From: Curtobacterium sp. MMLR14_010 | Lineage (GTDB): Bacteria > Actinomycetota > Actinomycetes > Actinomycetales > Microbacteriaceae | Length of the DNA: 64,000 nucleotides | Direction: 5' to 3' | NCBI RefSeq assembly: GCF_001865015.1 | Contig: NZ_MJGV01000068.1 | Location: forward strand, 67,998-131,997 | In this document: positions 8,083 through 16,905 of the stretch, in pieces | Position numbering within the stretch: the stretch's first letter is position 1 | How the letters are laid out: the number at the start of each line of letters is the position of its first letter | Program-made: the position numbers and the translations under genes | Notes under the pieces: model-generated | Database searches by the model: none | Told to the model about the DNA's origin: nothing | The model's input: the letters and a program-made list of their open reading frames with translations, nothing else

Positions 8083-8291
8083 GGGGAGCTCCTTCTCGGG
8101 TTGCGGGCGAACCGGACGTCGCCCCGGCCAGTGTCTGCCGCGCAGCCACTGACGTCGTAGCCCCCGTTCGAGTTGCGGCGCACCCGGCACGTACATCTCG
8201 CATGTCGTATCCGCGGAGCTTGGCGCGTCCACTTCCGCGCTGCGACCGTCTCGGCATCCGGCACCGAGCCGGCGATGCAACGAGGTGGACG

Positions 8292-8852
8292 ATGAAGAAG
8301 ACCGGGATCTGCGCACGTGTGGTGGCCAGCGCCGCCCTGAGCTGTGTGCTCGTGGGGAGCGTTGCCGTGGGAGGAGCCTCCGCGAGCGCGGCCGAGGCGC
8401 CGACGGACAGCGCGACGCAGCCAGGTAGGGACGGCCGGGCAGCGTGGGCGCACTACAACAAAGTCATCAGCAAGAGCTCGAAGGGGAGCCACGTCGGGTC
8501 CCAGAAGCTCGCGTCCTGCGGTTCGCGCACGAGTGCGATGACCTGCTCCCTCAACAAGGGATCGTCCGCGACCCGGACCATCGGCCTCAGCTTCGGCGCG
8601 ACGCGGAGCTGGGCGGCCGGGCAGCTCAACATCAGTTCCGCGTCCACGCAGAACGTCTCGGTGACGTGCAGCAAGCGGAGCGTCCCGAAGGGCAAACAGC
8701 TGGTCGCCTACCCCGTCGGGGTCCGCTACAAGTACAAGATCCAGCGGCACATGACCGGCGGTGGGAAGGACTACGTCTCCGGTACGTCCGGATGGCTGTA
8801 CGCCTTCAACCCGGGTCCGGCGCGTGTCTCCTGCGACATCAGGAGCTTCTGA
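8292..8852 (+). CDS. Small secreted protein of unknown function
   Basis: A 186-residue protein. A Sec signal peptide covers about residues 1-34: MKKTG start, hydrophobic core, ASASAAEA cleavage region. The mature part is rich in Ser, Gly and Lys and contains four cysteines (in KLASCGS, AMTCSL, SVTCSK, VSCDI) that could form two disulfides. The end is RVSCDIRSF. GAGGTGGA precedes the ATG. No family recognised. A small lipoprotein-like gene follows and may overlap its last bases, suggesting co-expression. Confidence 0.7.
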   Translation: MKKTGICARVVASAALSCVLVGSVAVGGASASAAEAPTDSATQPGRDGRAAWAHYNKVISKSSKGSHVGSQKLASCGSRTSAMTCSLNKGSSATRTIGLSFGATRSWAAGQLNISSASTQNVSVTCSKRSVPKGKQLVAYPVGVRYKYKIQRHMTGGGKDYVSGTSGWLYAFNPGPARVSCDIRSF

Positions 8853-9240
8853 CCGCCAGCGCACCGCCGGGGTCATGGGCGTGAGCACGGTCCTCATCGT
8901 CGCGCTCTCCGGGTGCTCCGCACCGCCGAGCGTGCCCCCGGACACGTTGATCGGTGAGCCGGTCGCGGCGACAGTCAGGCACGTCCCGGCCGGCACCGCG
9001 TACGCCTGGTACGACCTGTCCGAAGCGGTCCTGCACCAGCCGGGATCGCTCATCGGTGGGCCGGCTCCGGACGGGGAGGGCGGCGTCGTGATCGCGGTGT
9101 GCGCGGACGCCGACACCATCGCCGAGAGCACCAGGATCACGACGGGCGCGATCCCGAGGGCAGCCTACGACGACACGGTCCGCCGCCGGGCGGCGGCCGG
9201 CGACTACCGGCACCTGCTCCCGGAGTGCGCAGACCGGTGA
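8824..9240 (+). CDS. Putative small lipoprotein
   Basis: The sequence STVLIVALSGC ends in a lipobox-like LSGC, after which the chain starts APPSVPPD. The remaining roughly 100 residues are globular, with no family recognised. The start is uncertain. GTG 8824 (138 residues) supplies the basic RQR n-region expected of a signal peptide and overlaps the upstream gene by 29 bases. ATG 8875 (121 residues) has a nearby GGGG but no positive charge before the hydrophobic core. The gene is followed closely by a strong palindromic terminator. Confidence 0.55.
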   Translation: MSPATSGASDRQRTAGVMGVSTVLIVALSGCSAPPSVPPDTLIGEPVAATVRHVPAGTAYAWYDLSEAVLHQPGSLIGGPAPDGEGGVVIAVCADADTIAESTRITTGAIPRAAYDDTVRRRAAAGDYRHLLPECADR

Positions 9241-9260
9241 CGGCGGACGCTGGGCGAGAC

Positions 9261-9302
9261 GGACTGGAGGCTCCCCACCAGCTGGCAGCGAGCCTCCAGT
9301 CC
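9261..9302. terminator. Bidirectional terminator palindrome
   Basis: GGACTGGAGGCTC (9261-9273) pairs perfectly with GAGCCTCCAGTCC (9290-9302); the loop region is partly complementary. It lies between two convergent gene ends (9240 and 9310), so it could stop transcription from both sides. It belongs to the GGAGGCTC family seen throughout the window. Confidence 0.8.
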
Positions 9303-9309
9303 GGCGTCG

Positions 9310-12300
9310 CTACGGCAGTCTCGTGAGCCGGACGGCCGTGGACTCGTACGGTTGGAGCTGCAGGTGGAGCCGATCCCCGTCGATGTGGACGCTGCCGGGG
9401 GCGTCGTCGCCGAGGTAGGTGCTGCGGGCGGCCGACTCGACCGCGATGCCGAGGCCGATGGTGAGGTCGACCGGGTGCTCGGTCATCGACTGCAGGCGAA
9501 GGATGGACTGCTGGTCGTCCTCGCCGGCGACCACCGACACCAACCGGACGCGGTCGTCGTCGAGCGTGAGCAGCTCGGCGGACGGCACGTCGGAGGCGCC
9601 TGAGCCGGAGGCGGGTGCCGTGACCATCGGTCGGACCAGGTCCGCGGTGGTCTGGAGCGCGACGGCCTCGATGCGCTGGCCGGGTTCCGCGCGGACGCCG
9701 ATCGCGTACTCGAAGGTCGCGGTGAACCCCTGCTCGATCGGGAAGTTCGTGTCCCACACGTTGTTGTGCAGCCACGAGTAGACCGTCGCGGAGCGGGTGG
9801 GACTCGTGCTCGCCGGGAACGGTGCGTAGGGCAGGGAGATCGTGCCCGGGTGGACCAGGGGAGCGTCCTTCGTCACCCACACGACGGCGGCGTCCTGGTC
9901 CTCGACGCTGACCCAGTTGCGGATCGCGCGCATGTGCTGCGGAGCGCCCGGGATGTGCGGCAGGCCGTCACCGGTGACACCGCCGGAGACCTCGTACCGG
10001 ACGACGGGCTGCTCGGCGGCGAAGGGGAACGCGAAGAAGGCGCTCTCCTTGGTCCGGGTGACTGGCTTCGCCAGACGGTTCGCGATCCGCAGGCGGGGCT
10101 CCCCGTGGCGCAGGCGCAGGGTGACCTCGACGCTGTCGACCCCGGCTGCGGCGAAGCGGTAGACCAGGCGCTCCTCGACGGCGTCGGAGACCCGCTCGAC
10201 CAGGACGGCCGGGCCCCCGGTCGTCCGCGACGCGAGGAGCTCGAGCCGGTCGGAGCTCCACAGCTTGTTCGCGAGGTGGTTGACGCCGGCCCCCGACGAG
10301 CCGTACTCGTCGTAGACGTACCCGTTGAAGCCAGCGGGCGCGTGCTGCTCGACGATCTCGCGCCCGGTCGCCAGCTCGAGGATCGAGCGGATCGTCGACG
10401 TCTGCGGGTCGACCGCGACGCGGAGGTACGCGTTCTCGAGCGTGAAGAGGTCGGCGGCCGGGGTGGTCATCGCGTCGTGGATCCGGGGGAGCTCGGGGGC
10501 GGAGTCTGCTGACAGCACGTCGACCCGCACGAAGCCGAACGCGGGGACGTCGGTCAGCTGCGCGGTGATCCAGCGACCGGACTCCCGGTGCAGGGAGTTC
10601 GACTGCGGCTCGATCACGATCGGCAGGTCGGCGCCCGTGCGACCGTCGCGGAGCGTGACGTGGGCATCGAGGGGGACGGTCGACTCCTTGAGCAGGAACC
10701 GCACGGCCCCGGTCCTCGCGGCACCGGAGACGTTCGCCACGACGATCGCCGTGTAGGCGTCGTCGGGAGCGGAGACGGTGTCGGCGAGGTAGACGAGCGC
10801 GTGTTCCTCGAAGTCACGGCCGCGCTGGTGGGCGGTGATCGCCTGCGCGACCTTCCACTGCCACTGGCGCTCGCCGGAGTCGTAGCCCTCGTCGCCGTGG
10901 GTCCACGAGTTGCTCGCGCCCCACGTGTGCTCGTTGAACATCGAGATCGCGTCGTACGTGGCGTCCGCGTCGGCGCGTTCGGACGGGACGGCCTGTCCGC
11001 CCAGCCAGGCGGCGGCCTGGGAGAACGAGCGGGCGTCGCTCACGGTGACCTGGGCCTCGCGGGCCAGGGCGAGGGGGACCGCGGCGGAACCGACGCCCTC
11101 CACCCACCAGTCGCCCCAGTCGCCCTCGACGGTGATGAGCTCGTCACCGTGGCGCGCCTCGGCCTCGGCGAAGAAGTCCTCGTTCGTCGAGACCCGGAGC
11201 GTCGGCGAGGTCCAGGTGTCGTTCCAGCGGCGGACGACCTCGGAGAGGTGCAGTCGTGCCGGGCCGTTGTCGCCCATGAACCCCTGGGTGCGGAGGTGCA
11301 GCACGTCCCACGGGTAGCCCGGGCGGCCCTCGGCCTGTTCGCCGTGCGCACCGAAGACCCCGGGCGGGAAGGGGTAGCCGCGGGTCGCGAGTGCCGTCAG
11401 GTAGGCGGGGAGGTAGGTCTCGGCGACCTCGTACGACTCGGTGAGCCCGACCATCGGACCCTCCATGTAGGCCAGCCCGTGCGGGCTGTCGGTCATCCAG
11501 ACCACGATCGAGTTGCCCGCGGGAGTGCGCCAGCGGAACAGCCGCGGCAGGTCGAGGGCACCGTTCTGGTGCGGCATCGACCGGCCGGCCCAGTTGTGCG
11601 CGACGGCGAGGTACCGCACGCCGACGTCGTGCAGGGCGTCCGGCAGCCCGGCGACCTGCCCGGGGACGTCGGTCTGCATGGCGGTGGTGAAGTCGATGCC
11701 GTACTGGTCGCGGATCCGGCGGGCCTCGCGCAGCAGCTCGTGCAGCTCCTCGGTCGAGCAGGTGTCGGTGTGCAGGTTGTACGGCATCGCGCTCAGGCCG
11801 ATCGAGCCCTGCTGGACCAGCTCCACGAACTCGGCGACCTTGGCGGCGGGACGGTGGCGCTCCCAGTCGGCGAAGGCCCAGAGCGCCTCGACGTTCCAGC
11901 GGAAGCGCGACGCCTCGGGCCACTCGCGCGTCGCCGCTGCCAGCTCGACGGCGGAGTCGAGGTATGACCGCTGGGAGGAGATGACGGTGGTCTGCGGGTC
12001 GGTGTACCCGAAGTCGAAGTGCGAGTGGTGGACGACGTGCACGGACCAGTCGCGCTGGGGGAGGAGCACGAAGGAGAGCTCGGTCCCGGTCTCGGACTCG
12101 GTGCTGGCGACGGTCAGGGTGACGTCGGTCGGTTCGTCGACGGTGCGGACCAGCAGCCGGACGGAGGTCGTGTCCGGCGCCGGGGCCGTGCCGACGACGC
12201 GGTCGACGCCGTCCGGGCCAGTGAGGGTCGCGGTCACGGCGCGGGGCGCGTGGTCGGGCGCGCCGTCGGTCGCGCCGGCGGGCGTTCCGCCGGTCGCGCC

Positions 12301-12531
12301 GGCGGCCCCGCCGGCGGCCCCGCCGTCGGCCGCGCCGTCGGTCTCCTCGTCGAAGAGCAGGCGGACGCTCTGGACGGCGACGCCGTCGTGCTCTGTCTTC
12401 AGCGGTTCCGGGATGACCCGGACACGGATGCCGTGGACGGTCGCGGCGGCCACGGTGGCGCGGTCGAGGAGCCCGTCACGGGCCTCCAGGTGGGACCAGG
12501 GCTGTGCGGAGACGAGGGCTGGTTCGGTCAT
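9310..12531 (-). CDS. GH38 family alpha-mannosidase
   Basis: A 1073-residue glycosidase without a signal peptide, so probably cytoplasmic. The GH38 catalytic domain opens with the metal-binding HSHFD motif (about 169-173, in VHVVHHSHFDFGYTD). D288 in AMQTDVPGQ is a candidate nucleophile. Beta-sandwich C-terminal regions follow to the end. Residues 65-93 are an Ala/Gly/Thr low-complexity stretch (GGAAGGAAGATGG), probably a linker. It is the last gene of an operon with a binding protein and two permeases, so it would hydrolyse imported manno-oligosaccharides to mannose. Exact linkage specificity is not visible. Confidence 0.85.
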   Translation of the reverse strand: MTEPALVSAQPWSHLEARDGLLDRATVAAATVHGIRVRVIPEPLKTEHDGVAVQSVRLLFDEETDGAADGGAAGGAAGATGGTPAGATDGAPDHAPRAVTATLTGPDGVDRVVGTAPAPDTTSVRLLVRTVDEPTDVTLTVASTESETGTELSFVLLPQRDWSVHVVHHSHFDFGYTDPQTTVISSQRSYLDSAVELAAATREWPEASRFRWNVEALWAFADWERHRPAAKVAEFVELVQQGSIGLSAMPYNLHTDTCSTEELHELLREARRIRDQYGIDFTTAMQTDVPGQVAGLPDALHDVGVRYLAVAHNWAGRSMPHQNGALDLPRLFRWRTPAGNSIVVWMTDSPHGLAYMEGPMVGLTESYEVAETYLPAYLTALATRGYPFPPGVFGAHGEQAEGRPGYPWDVLHLRTQGFMGDNGPARLHLSEVVRRWNDTWTSPTLRVSTNEDFFAEAEARHGDELITVEGDWGDWWVEGVGSAAVPLALAREAQVTVSDARSFSQAAAWLGGQAVPSERADADATYDAISMFNEHTWGASNSWTHGDEGYDSGERQWQWKVAQAITAHQRGRDFEEHALVYLADTVSAPDDAYTAIVVANVSGAARTGAVRFLLKESTVPLDAHVTLRDGRTGADLPIVIEPQSNSLHRESGRWITAQLTDVPAFGFVRVDVLSADSAPELPRIHDAMTTPAADLFTLENAYLRVAVDPQTSTIRSILELATGREIVEQHAPAGFNGYVYDEYGSSGAGVNHLANKLWSSDRLELLASRTTGGPAVLVERVSDAVEERLVYRFAAAGVDSVEVTLRLRHGEPRLRIANRLAKPVTRTKESAFFAFPFAAEQPVVRYEVSGGVTGDGLPHIPGAPQHMRAIRNWVSVEDQDAAVVWVTKDAPLVHPGTISLPYAPFPASTSPTRSATVYSWLHNNVWDTNFPIEQGFTATFEYAIGVRAEPGQRIEAVALQTTADLVRPMVTAPASGSGASDVPSAELLTLDDDRVRLVSVVAGEDDQQSILRLQSMTEHPVDLTIGLGIAVESAARSTYLGDDAPGSVHIDGDRLHLQLQPYESTAVRLTRLP

Positions 12532-12580
12532 CGGAGCTGGGGTTCCTTCGGTGGTCGGGAGGGGGATCCGGGTTTCGGGT

Positions 12581-13399
12581 TCACGCCGTCGGGTTCAGCC
12601 CGCGGGCGAAGAACCGCTGGAACGCGAAGAACACGACGATGGTCGGCAGCGACGCCACGAGGGCCCCGGCCAGCGCGACCGGCGGTCCGTACGTCGAGTA
12701 GTTGCCGGTGAGGTCGGCGAGCGTCGCCATCACGGGCCGGATGTTCGGGCTGGACGACAGCGTCAGGCCGAACAGCAGGTCGTTCCAGATCCACGTGAAC
12801 TGGAAGACGAACGCCGCCAGGAGCGCGCTCGTCGAGAGCGGCAGGTGGACCTGGAAGAACATCCGGACCCACCCGGCGCCGTCGAGCGACGCGGCCTCGC
12901 GGACCTCGTTCGGCAGGCCGGACATGTGCCCGCGGACGACGAAGAACGCGAACGGGATCGTCAGCGCGACGTAGACCAGGAGCATGCCGTACTGCGTGTC
13001 GAACAGCGACGTGGCCGCGAACCCGGTGAACAGCGGGGACAGGAAGGCCTGCAGCGGCAGGATCGTCCCGATGTAGATCACCCAGAACCAGAAGGTCGGG
13101 CGCTTGACCGGCATGATCGTGACGGCGAACGAGGCGAGTGCGGCGATGAGCACCGCGGCTCCGGCACCGACCACGGAGTACAGCAGGCTGTTGAGCATGC
13201 CCTGGCCGACGTTCGCGTTCCGGAACGCGATCCCGATGTTGTCGAAGAGGGACCACGAGGTCGGCCACCACGAGGGCGTGCCCGAGTAGTCGGCGCCCTT
13301 CGTGAAGGCGTTGACGACGAGCAGGTACGACGGGACCAGCCAGATCAGGGACACGACGATGAGCACGGCCGCGAGGACGCGGCGGGAGGTCTTGGTCAT
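12581..13399 (-). CDS. Carbohydrate ABC transporter permease (MalG type)
   Basis: A 272-residue inner-membrane permease with about six helices. The coupling-loop signature is EVREAASLDGAGWVRMFFQV, near residue 190. The N-terminus (MTKTSRRVLAAVLIVVSLIW) begins after AGGAG. It pairs with the MalF-type permease 13 bases upstream in the same operon. No ATP-binding subunit is encoded nearby; such systems commonly share a genome-wide MsiK-like ATPase. Likely substrate: manno-oligosaccharides. Confidence 0.88.
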   Translation of the reverse strand: MTKTSRRVLAAVLIVVSLIWLVPSYLLVVNAFTKGADYSGTPSWWPTSWSLFDNIGIAFRNANVGQGMLNSLLYSVVGAGAAVLIAALASFAVTIMPVKRPTFWFWVIYIGTILPLQAFLSPLFTGFAATSLFDTQYGMLLVYVALTIPFAFFVVRGHMSGLPNEVREAASLDGAGWVRMFFQVHLPLSTSALLAAFVFQFTWIWNDLLFGLTLSSSPNIRPVMATLADLTGNYSTYGPPVALAGALVASLPTIVVFFAFQRFFARGLNPTA

Positions 13400-13412
13400 C
13401 TGCGGTCTCCTG

Positions 13413-14363
13413 CTAGTCGGTGGGGCGGAGTTGCCGGCGGAGGTACGCCCACGAGGCGACGACGACCACGACGGTGAGGAACACGGCGACGGCCGCACCC
13501 GACCCGTACCGGGACAGCGTGAAGGTCTCGCGGTACATCGTGAGCGCAAGGGTCTCGGACGCGGTGCCCGGGCCGCCGTTCGTCAGCAGCAGCACCTGGT
13601 CGAAGACCTTCAGGCTGCCGACGATCGAGATGCCCACGACGACGACGGTCATCGGACGCAGCTGCGGGAAGGTGACGGACCAGAACAGCCGCCAGCCGGA
13701 GGCGCCGTCGATCTGGGCGGCCTCGAGCGTGTTCGGCGGGATCGACTGCAGCCCGACGAGGAACAGGATCACGCACGCCCCCGTGGCCTGCCAGGTCGTC
13801 GCGATGATCATCATCACCGTGTTGAGCGGCCACTGCAGCAGCCACTGCGACACCAGCGGGCCGAGGCCCATGGCCCGCAGGAGCGTGTCCAGGCCGCCGT
13901 CCGTGGAGAGCATGAACGTCCAGACCACCGCGGTCGCCGAACCGGAGATGGCGTACGGCAGGACGATGGCGAAGCGTGCCAGCGCACCGAGCTTGAGCTT
14001 CCAGGTGCCGACCGCGATCGCGAGACCGATGCCGACCGGCAGCAGGAGCGTGCCGACCACCCAGAGGAACGTGTTCAGGACGGACTGCCCGAACGCCGGG
14101 TCGGCGAACATCGCCCGGTAGTTCCCCAGCCCGACCCAGCTCCGCGTGAAGCCGTTGTCGTTGAAGAAGCTGCGGTAGATCGTGAACAGGAACGGGGCGA
14201 CGAGCAGCACGAGCACGAGCAGGACCGACGGGGCGAGGAACGCGCCGCCGGTGAGCCGGACGCGGAGCGGAACTCGGTGTCCCGGTGCGGCACGGGGCGG
14301 ACGAGCCACCGGGGCCTGCGGGTCGACGGCGGTCTCGGGGACGGGGGGTTGCGTGAGTGTCAT
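13413..14363 (-). CDS. Carbohydrate ABC transporter permease (MalF type)
   Basis: A 316-residue permease with a proline-rich cytoplasmic N-terminus (about 40 residues) followed by six predicted helices. The coupling loop reads TLEAAQIDGASGWRLFWSVT. ATG 14363 overlaps the stop codon of the binding-protein gene (ATGA), indicating coupled translation; a start at 14384 is possible but less likely. It forms the importer channel with the MalG-type subunit. Confidence 0.88.
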   Translation of the reverse strand: MTLTQPPVPETAVDPQAPVARPPRAAPGHRVPLRVRLTGGAFLAPSVLLVLVLLVAPFLFTIYRSFFNDNGFTRSWVGLGNYRAMFADPAFGQSVLNTFLWVVGTLLLPVGIGLAIAVGTWKLKLGALARFAIVLPYAISGSATAVVWTFMLSTDGGLDTLLRAMGLGPLVSQWLLQWPLNTVMMIIATTWQATGACVILFLVGLQSIPPNTLEAAQIDGASGWRLFWSVTFPQLRPMTVVVVGISIVGSLKVFDQVLLLTNGGPGTASETLALTMYRETFTLSRYGSGAAVAVFLTVVVVVASWAYLRRQLRPTD

Positions 14364-15673
14364 GCGGCGTTCCAGGTCTTCCACTCGGTCCGGGCGCGGT
14401 TCTCCATGGAGCGGAGGGTGGCGGCGCCGTTGGCCTTCGACGGGTTCACCATGAACGCGCCGAGGTCCTGCACGTTGCCCTCGACCAGCGGGGTGGGTGA
14501 GGCCTCCCAGTAGCGCGTCAGCTCGACGGGGCGGACGCGGGCGACGTCCTTCGCGAGGTCCTTGACGAGGTCCGACTTCGGCAGCGCGTGCGGGTTCGGA
14601 CTCGTGTCGCCGAGGAACCCGACCCAGGCGGTCTGCACGTCGGTGGCGAGCCAGTTCTTCGCGACGTCGACGGCGGCACGGTGCCGATGGGCCTTGACCG
14701 GCACGGACAGCGAACCGCTCTCGACGACGATCGCGGGCTCGGCGTCACCGCGGGGCGGGACACGGAAGAAGCCGATGTCGTCGTCCGTCAGACCGGCGGC
14801 GAGCAGGGTGTTGGCGAACCAGGTGCCGTAGAGCATCATGCCGAACGTCCCCTTCGCGACGAGCCCGGGGAGGTCGTTCGACGTGACGTCCGGGGCGGAG
14901 AAGAACCCGTCCGCGTACATCCCCGACCAGAGGTCCATGGCCTCGGTGGCCTGGTCCGCGGTGTAGCTGGCCTTGTTCGTGGTGACGGCCTTGTAGTAGT
15001 CGGGGTCCGTCGACGCGAGCAGCTGCATGAACCAGATCTCGGCCTCCCACGTCGTGGCGCCCGGGGCGAGGAACGGCGTGATTCCCGCGTCCTTGAGCTG
15101 CTGGGCGGCGTCCATGACCTCGTCGAACGTGGTCGGCTCGGCGATGTCGTGCTCCGCGAAGGCCTTCTTGCTGTAGAACACCGCGTAGTAGCTCTTGTAG
15201 AGCGGGACGCCGTAGGGCTTGCCGCGGTAGCTGAACGACTCGCGCTGGGCCGGGTCCACCCAGCCGCGTTCGGTGACGTCGTCCCAGACGTCGCTGAGGT
15301 CGGTGAGGATGTCGGCCCGGGCGATGTCCTGCAGCCGGTAGCCGTTCGTCCACTTGATGAGGTCCGTCGTGCTGTTGGTCTGCGCCGTCATCCGGATGAT
15401 CTGCCCGTAGTTGGCGACACTGGCCACCGACCGGGACGTGATCTGGTACCCGATGCGCTTGGCCAGGACGGCCGAGGCGGCGGCGTACCCGGGCCCCCAG
15501 GTCGGGTTGTCGCTGTTCAGGCTGACGGTGCCCGGGGCCGAGGGGAGCGTGTCGGAGCCCCGAGCGCATGACGCCAGGGCCATGGCGAGGAGACCGCCGC
15601 CACCGAGGGCGAGGGCGGTCCTGCGGGTCACTCCGGGCCCGCTGGAGAACGGATGAGGCATCGGGCGTTCCAT
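14360..15673 (-). CDS. Sugar ABC transporter substrate-binding lipoprotein
   Basis: A 437-residue extracellular binding protein. The signal has a basic start with VTRRTALALGGGGLLAMALASCARG; the cysteine of LASC is the likely lipid attachment site, and the RR pair could also suit Tat export. The body fits the family 1 fold (YKSYYAVFYSKKAFAEHDI, DEVMDAAQQLKDAG). MPHP at 15661 is an alternative start. It is the first gene of the importer/GH38 operon; a LacI-type operator lies 12 bases upstream. Ligand inferred from neighbours: alpha-manno-oligosaccharides. Confidence 0.85.
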   Translation of the reverse strand: MERPMPHPFSSGPGVTRRTALALGGGGLLAMALASCARGSDTLPSAPGTVSLNSDNPTWGPGYAAASAVLAKRIGYQITSRSVASVANYGQIIRMTAQTNSTTDLIKWTNGYRLQDIARADILTDLSDVWDDVTERGWVDPAQRESFSYRGKPYGVPLYKSYYAVFYSKKAFAEHDIAEPTTFDEVMDAAQQLKDAGITPFLAPGATTWEAEIWFMQLLASTDPDYYKAVTTNKASYTADQATEAMDLWSGMYADGFFSAPDVTSNDLPGLVAKGTFGMMLYGTWFANTLLAAGLTDDDIGFFRVPPRGDAEPAIVVESGSLSVPVKAHRHRAAVDVAKNWLATDVQTAWVGFLGDTSPNPHALPKSDLVKDLAKDVARVRPVELTRYWEASPTPLVEGNVQDLGAFMVNPSKANGAATLRSMENRARTEWKTWNAA

Positions 15674-15684
15674 TCGACGGTGAA

Positions 15685-15700
15685 TTGATAACGTTACCAA
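15685..15700. promoter_or_regulatory. LacI-type operator 1 (importer operon)
   Basis: TTGGTAACGTTATCAA, read on the minus strand, is a near-perfect palindrome centred on CG. Fifteen of its sixteen bases recur at 16875-16890, and a close variant is at 20823-20837. It lies 12 bases upstream of the binding-protein start. Confidence 0.85.
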
Positions 15701-15759
15701 CGGGAGCATACACGGCGGCGACCCGGCCGCAAGAGCGCGGTCGGGTATACATGGGACCC

Positions 15760-16794
15760 ATGCAGGCAACCGCGGGGTCCGGACCGGAGCGGAAGGCCGC
15801 GATGACCGTGAAGGACATCGCCCGGGTCGCCGAGGTCAGTCCGATGACCGTCTCGCGAGTGCTCTCCGGCGGCAAGAACGTCCGGCCGGCGCTGCGCGAA
15901 CACGTCGAGCGCGTGATCGCCGAGGTCGGCTACCACCGCAACGAGAACGCGCGCAGTCTGCGCCCGGGGCAGCGGTCCGGCCTCGTCGGCGTCATGATCA
16001 CGAACATCGGCAACCCGTACTACGCGGGTGTCGTGCAGGGCATCGAACAGGTGGTGGCCGCGACCGGGCGTCGGATCCTCGTCGGCACCACGAACGAGGA
16101 CGGCGACCTCGAGCGCCAGCTGCTCTCCGACTTCCTCGGCCGCCAGGTCGAGGGGCTCATCGTCGTGCCGGTCGGCCAGGACGGCGAGCGCTTCACGGCG
16201 GCCCGTCTGCACGACGCCCCGCTGGTCCTCGCCTCGCGCACGGTCGAGCACGCCCCGGCGGACGCCGTCCTCATCGACGACGTCCACGGTGCCCGCGAGG
16301 CGACCTCGATCATGCTCGACGAGGGGCACCGTCGGATCGCCTTCCTCGGCAACAAGGTCACCGTGTCCACCGGGCAGCGTCGCCTGGCCGGCTTCCGGAG
16401 TGCCTTCGCCGCGAGCGGGACCGACCTGGACGAGCGGCTGATCGTCCTCGAGCTGCAGGACGCCGACGCCGCCGAGCGGGCGATGCGGGAGCTCCTGGTG
16501 CTCCCCGACCCGCCGACCGCGGTGTTCGCCGCGAACAACCGGATCAGCGTCGGGGCCATCCGCGCGATCGCGCGGGGCGTGGCCGACGGGTCGGTCACCG
16601 CACCGCCCCGGCTGTTCGCGTTCGACTCGTTCGACTTCGCCGACATGGCGCCGATCCCGCTGTCCGTGATCGACCACGACCCCGCCGAGCTCGGTCGGGT
16701 GGCCGCGCGGATGCTGCTGTCACGGCTCGACGGGTCTGCCGACGGCCAGCCGCCGCGGCTCGTCGAGCTCCCGGTGCACATCGTCCACCACTGA
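15760..16794 (+). CDS. LacI family regulator of the mannan locus
   Basis: A 344-residue repressor. The DNA-binding domain (about residues 16-65) has MTVKDIARVAEVSPMTVSRV with hinge residues ENARSLRPGQ. The periplasmic-binding-like effector domain starts at SGLVGVMITNIGNPYY. It is divergent from the importer operon and adjacent to manA. The three TGGTAACGTTATCA-type sites in the window fit LacI-family operators, so it is the likely controller; the effector is probably a mannose-containing sugar. TATACA (15746-15751) lies 8 bases before ATG 15760, suggesting a leaderless mRNA; ATG 15751 would start inside that -10. Confidence 0.88.
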   Translation: MQATAGSGPERKAAMTVKDIARVAEVSPMTVSRVLSGGKNVRPALREHVERVIAEVGYHRNENARSLRPGQRSGLVGVMITNIGNPYYAGVVQGIEQVVAATGRRILVGTTNEDGDLERQLLSDFLGRQVEGLIVVPVGQDGERFTAARLHDAPLVLASRTVEHAPADAVLIDDVHGAREATSIMLDEGHRRIAFLGNKVTVSTGQRRLAGFRSAFAASGTDLDERLIVLELQDADAAERAMRELLVLPDPPTAVFAANNRISVGAIRAIARGVADGSVTAPPRLFAFDSFDFADMAPIPLSVIDHDPAELGRVAARMLLSRLDGSADGQPPRLVELPVHIVHH

Positions 16795-16844
16795 GACGTC
16801 CGGCCCGCTCGGCTGGCTCGGACTGCTCGGCCTGGAGGCCCGGC

Positions 16845-16890
16845 TTGCGTCCGCAGGTACGTTCAGCGGTAGTGTTGGTAACGTTATCAG
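16845..16890 (+). promoter_or_regulatory. manA promoter with LacI-type operator 2
   Basis: TTGCGT (16845-16850) and TAGTGT (16870-16875), with a 19-base spacer, form a plausible promoter. The operator TTGGTAACGTTATCAG (16875-16890) abuts the -10 and covers the start point. AAAGGGG then precedes the manA ATG. Confidence 0.7.
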
Positions 16891-16905
16891 CGCGAAAGGG
16901 GTCCC

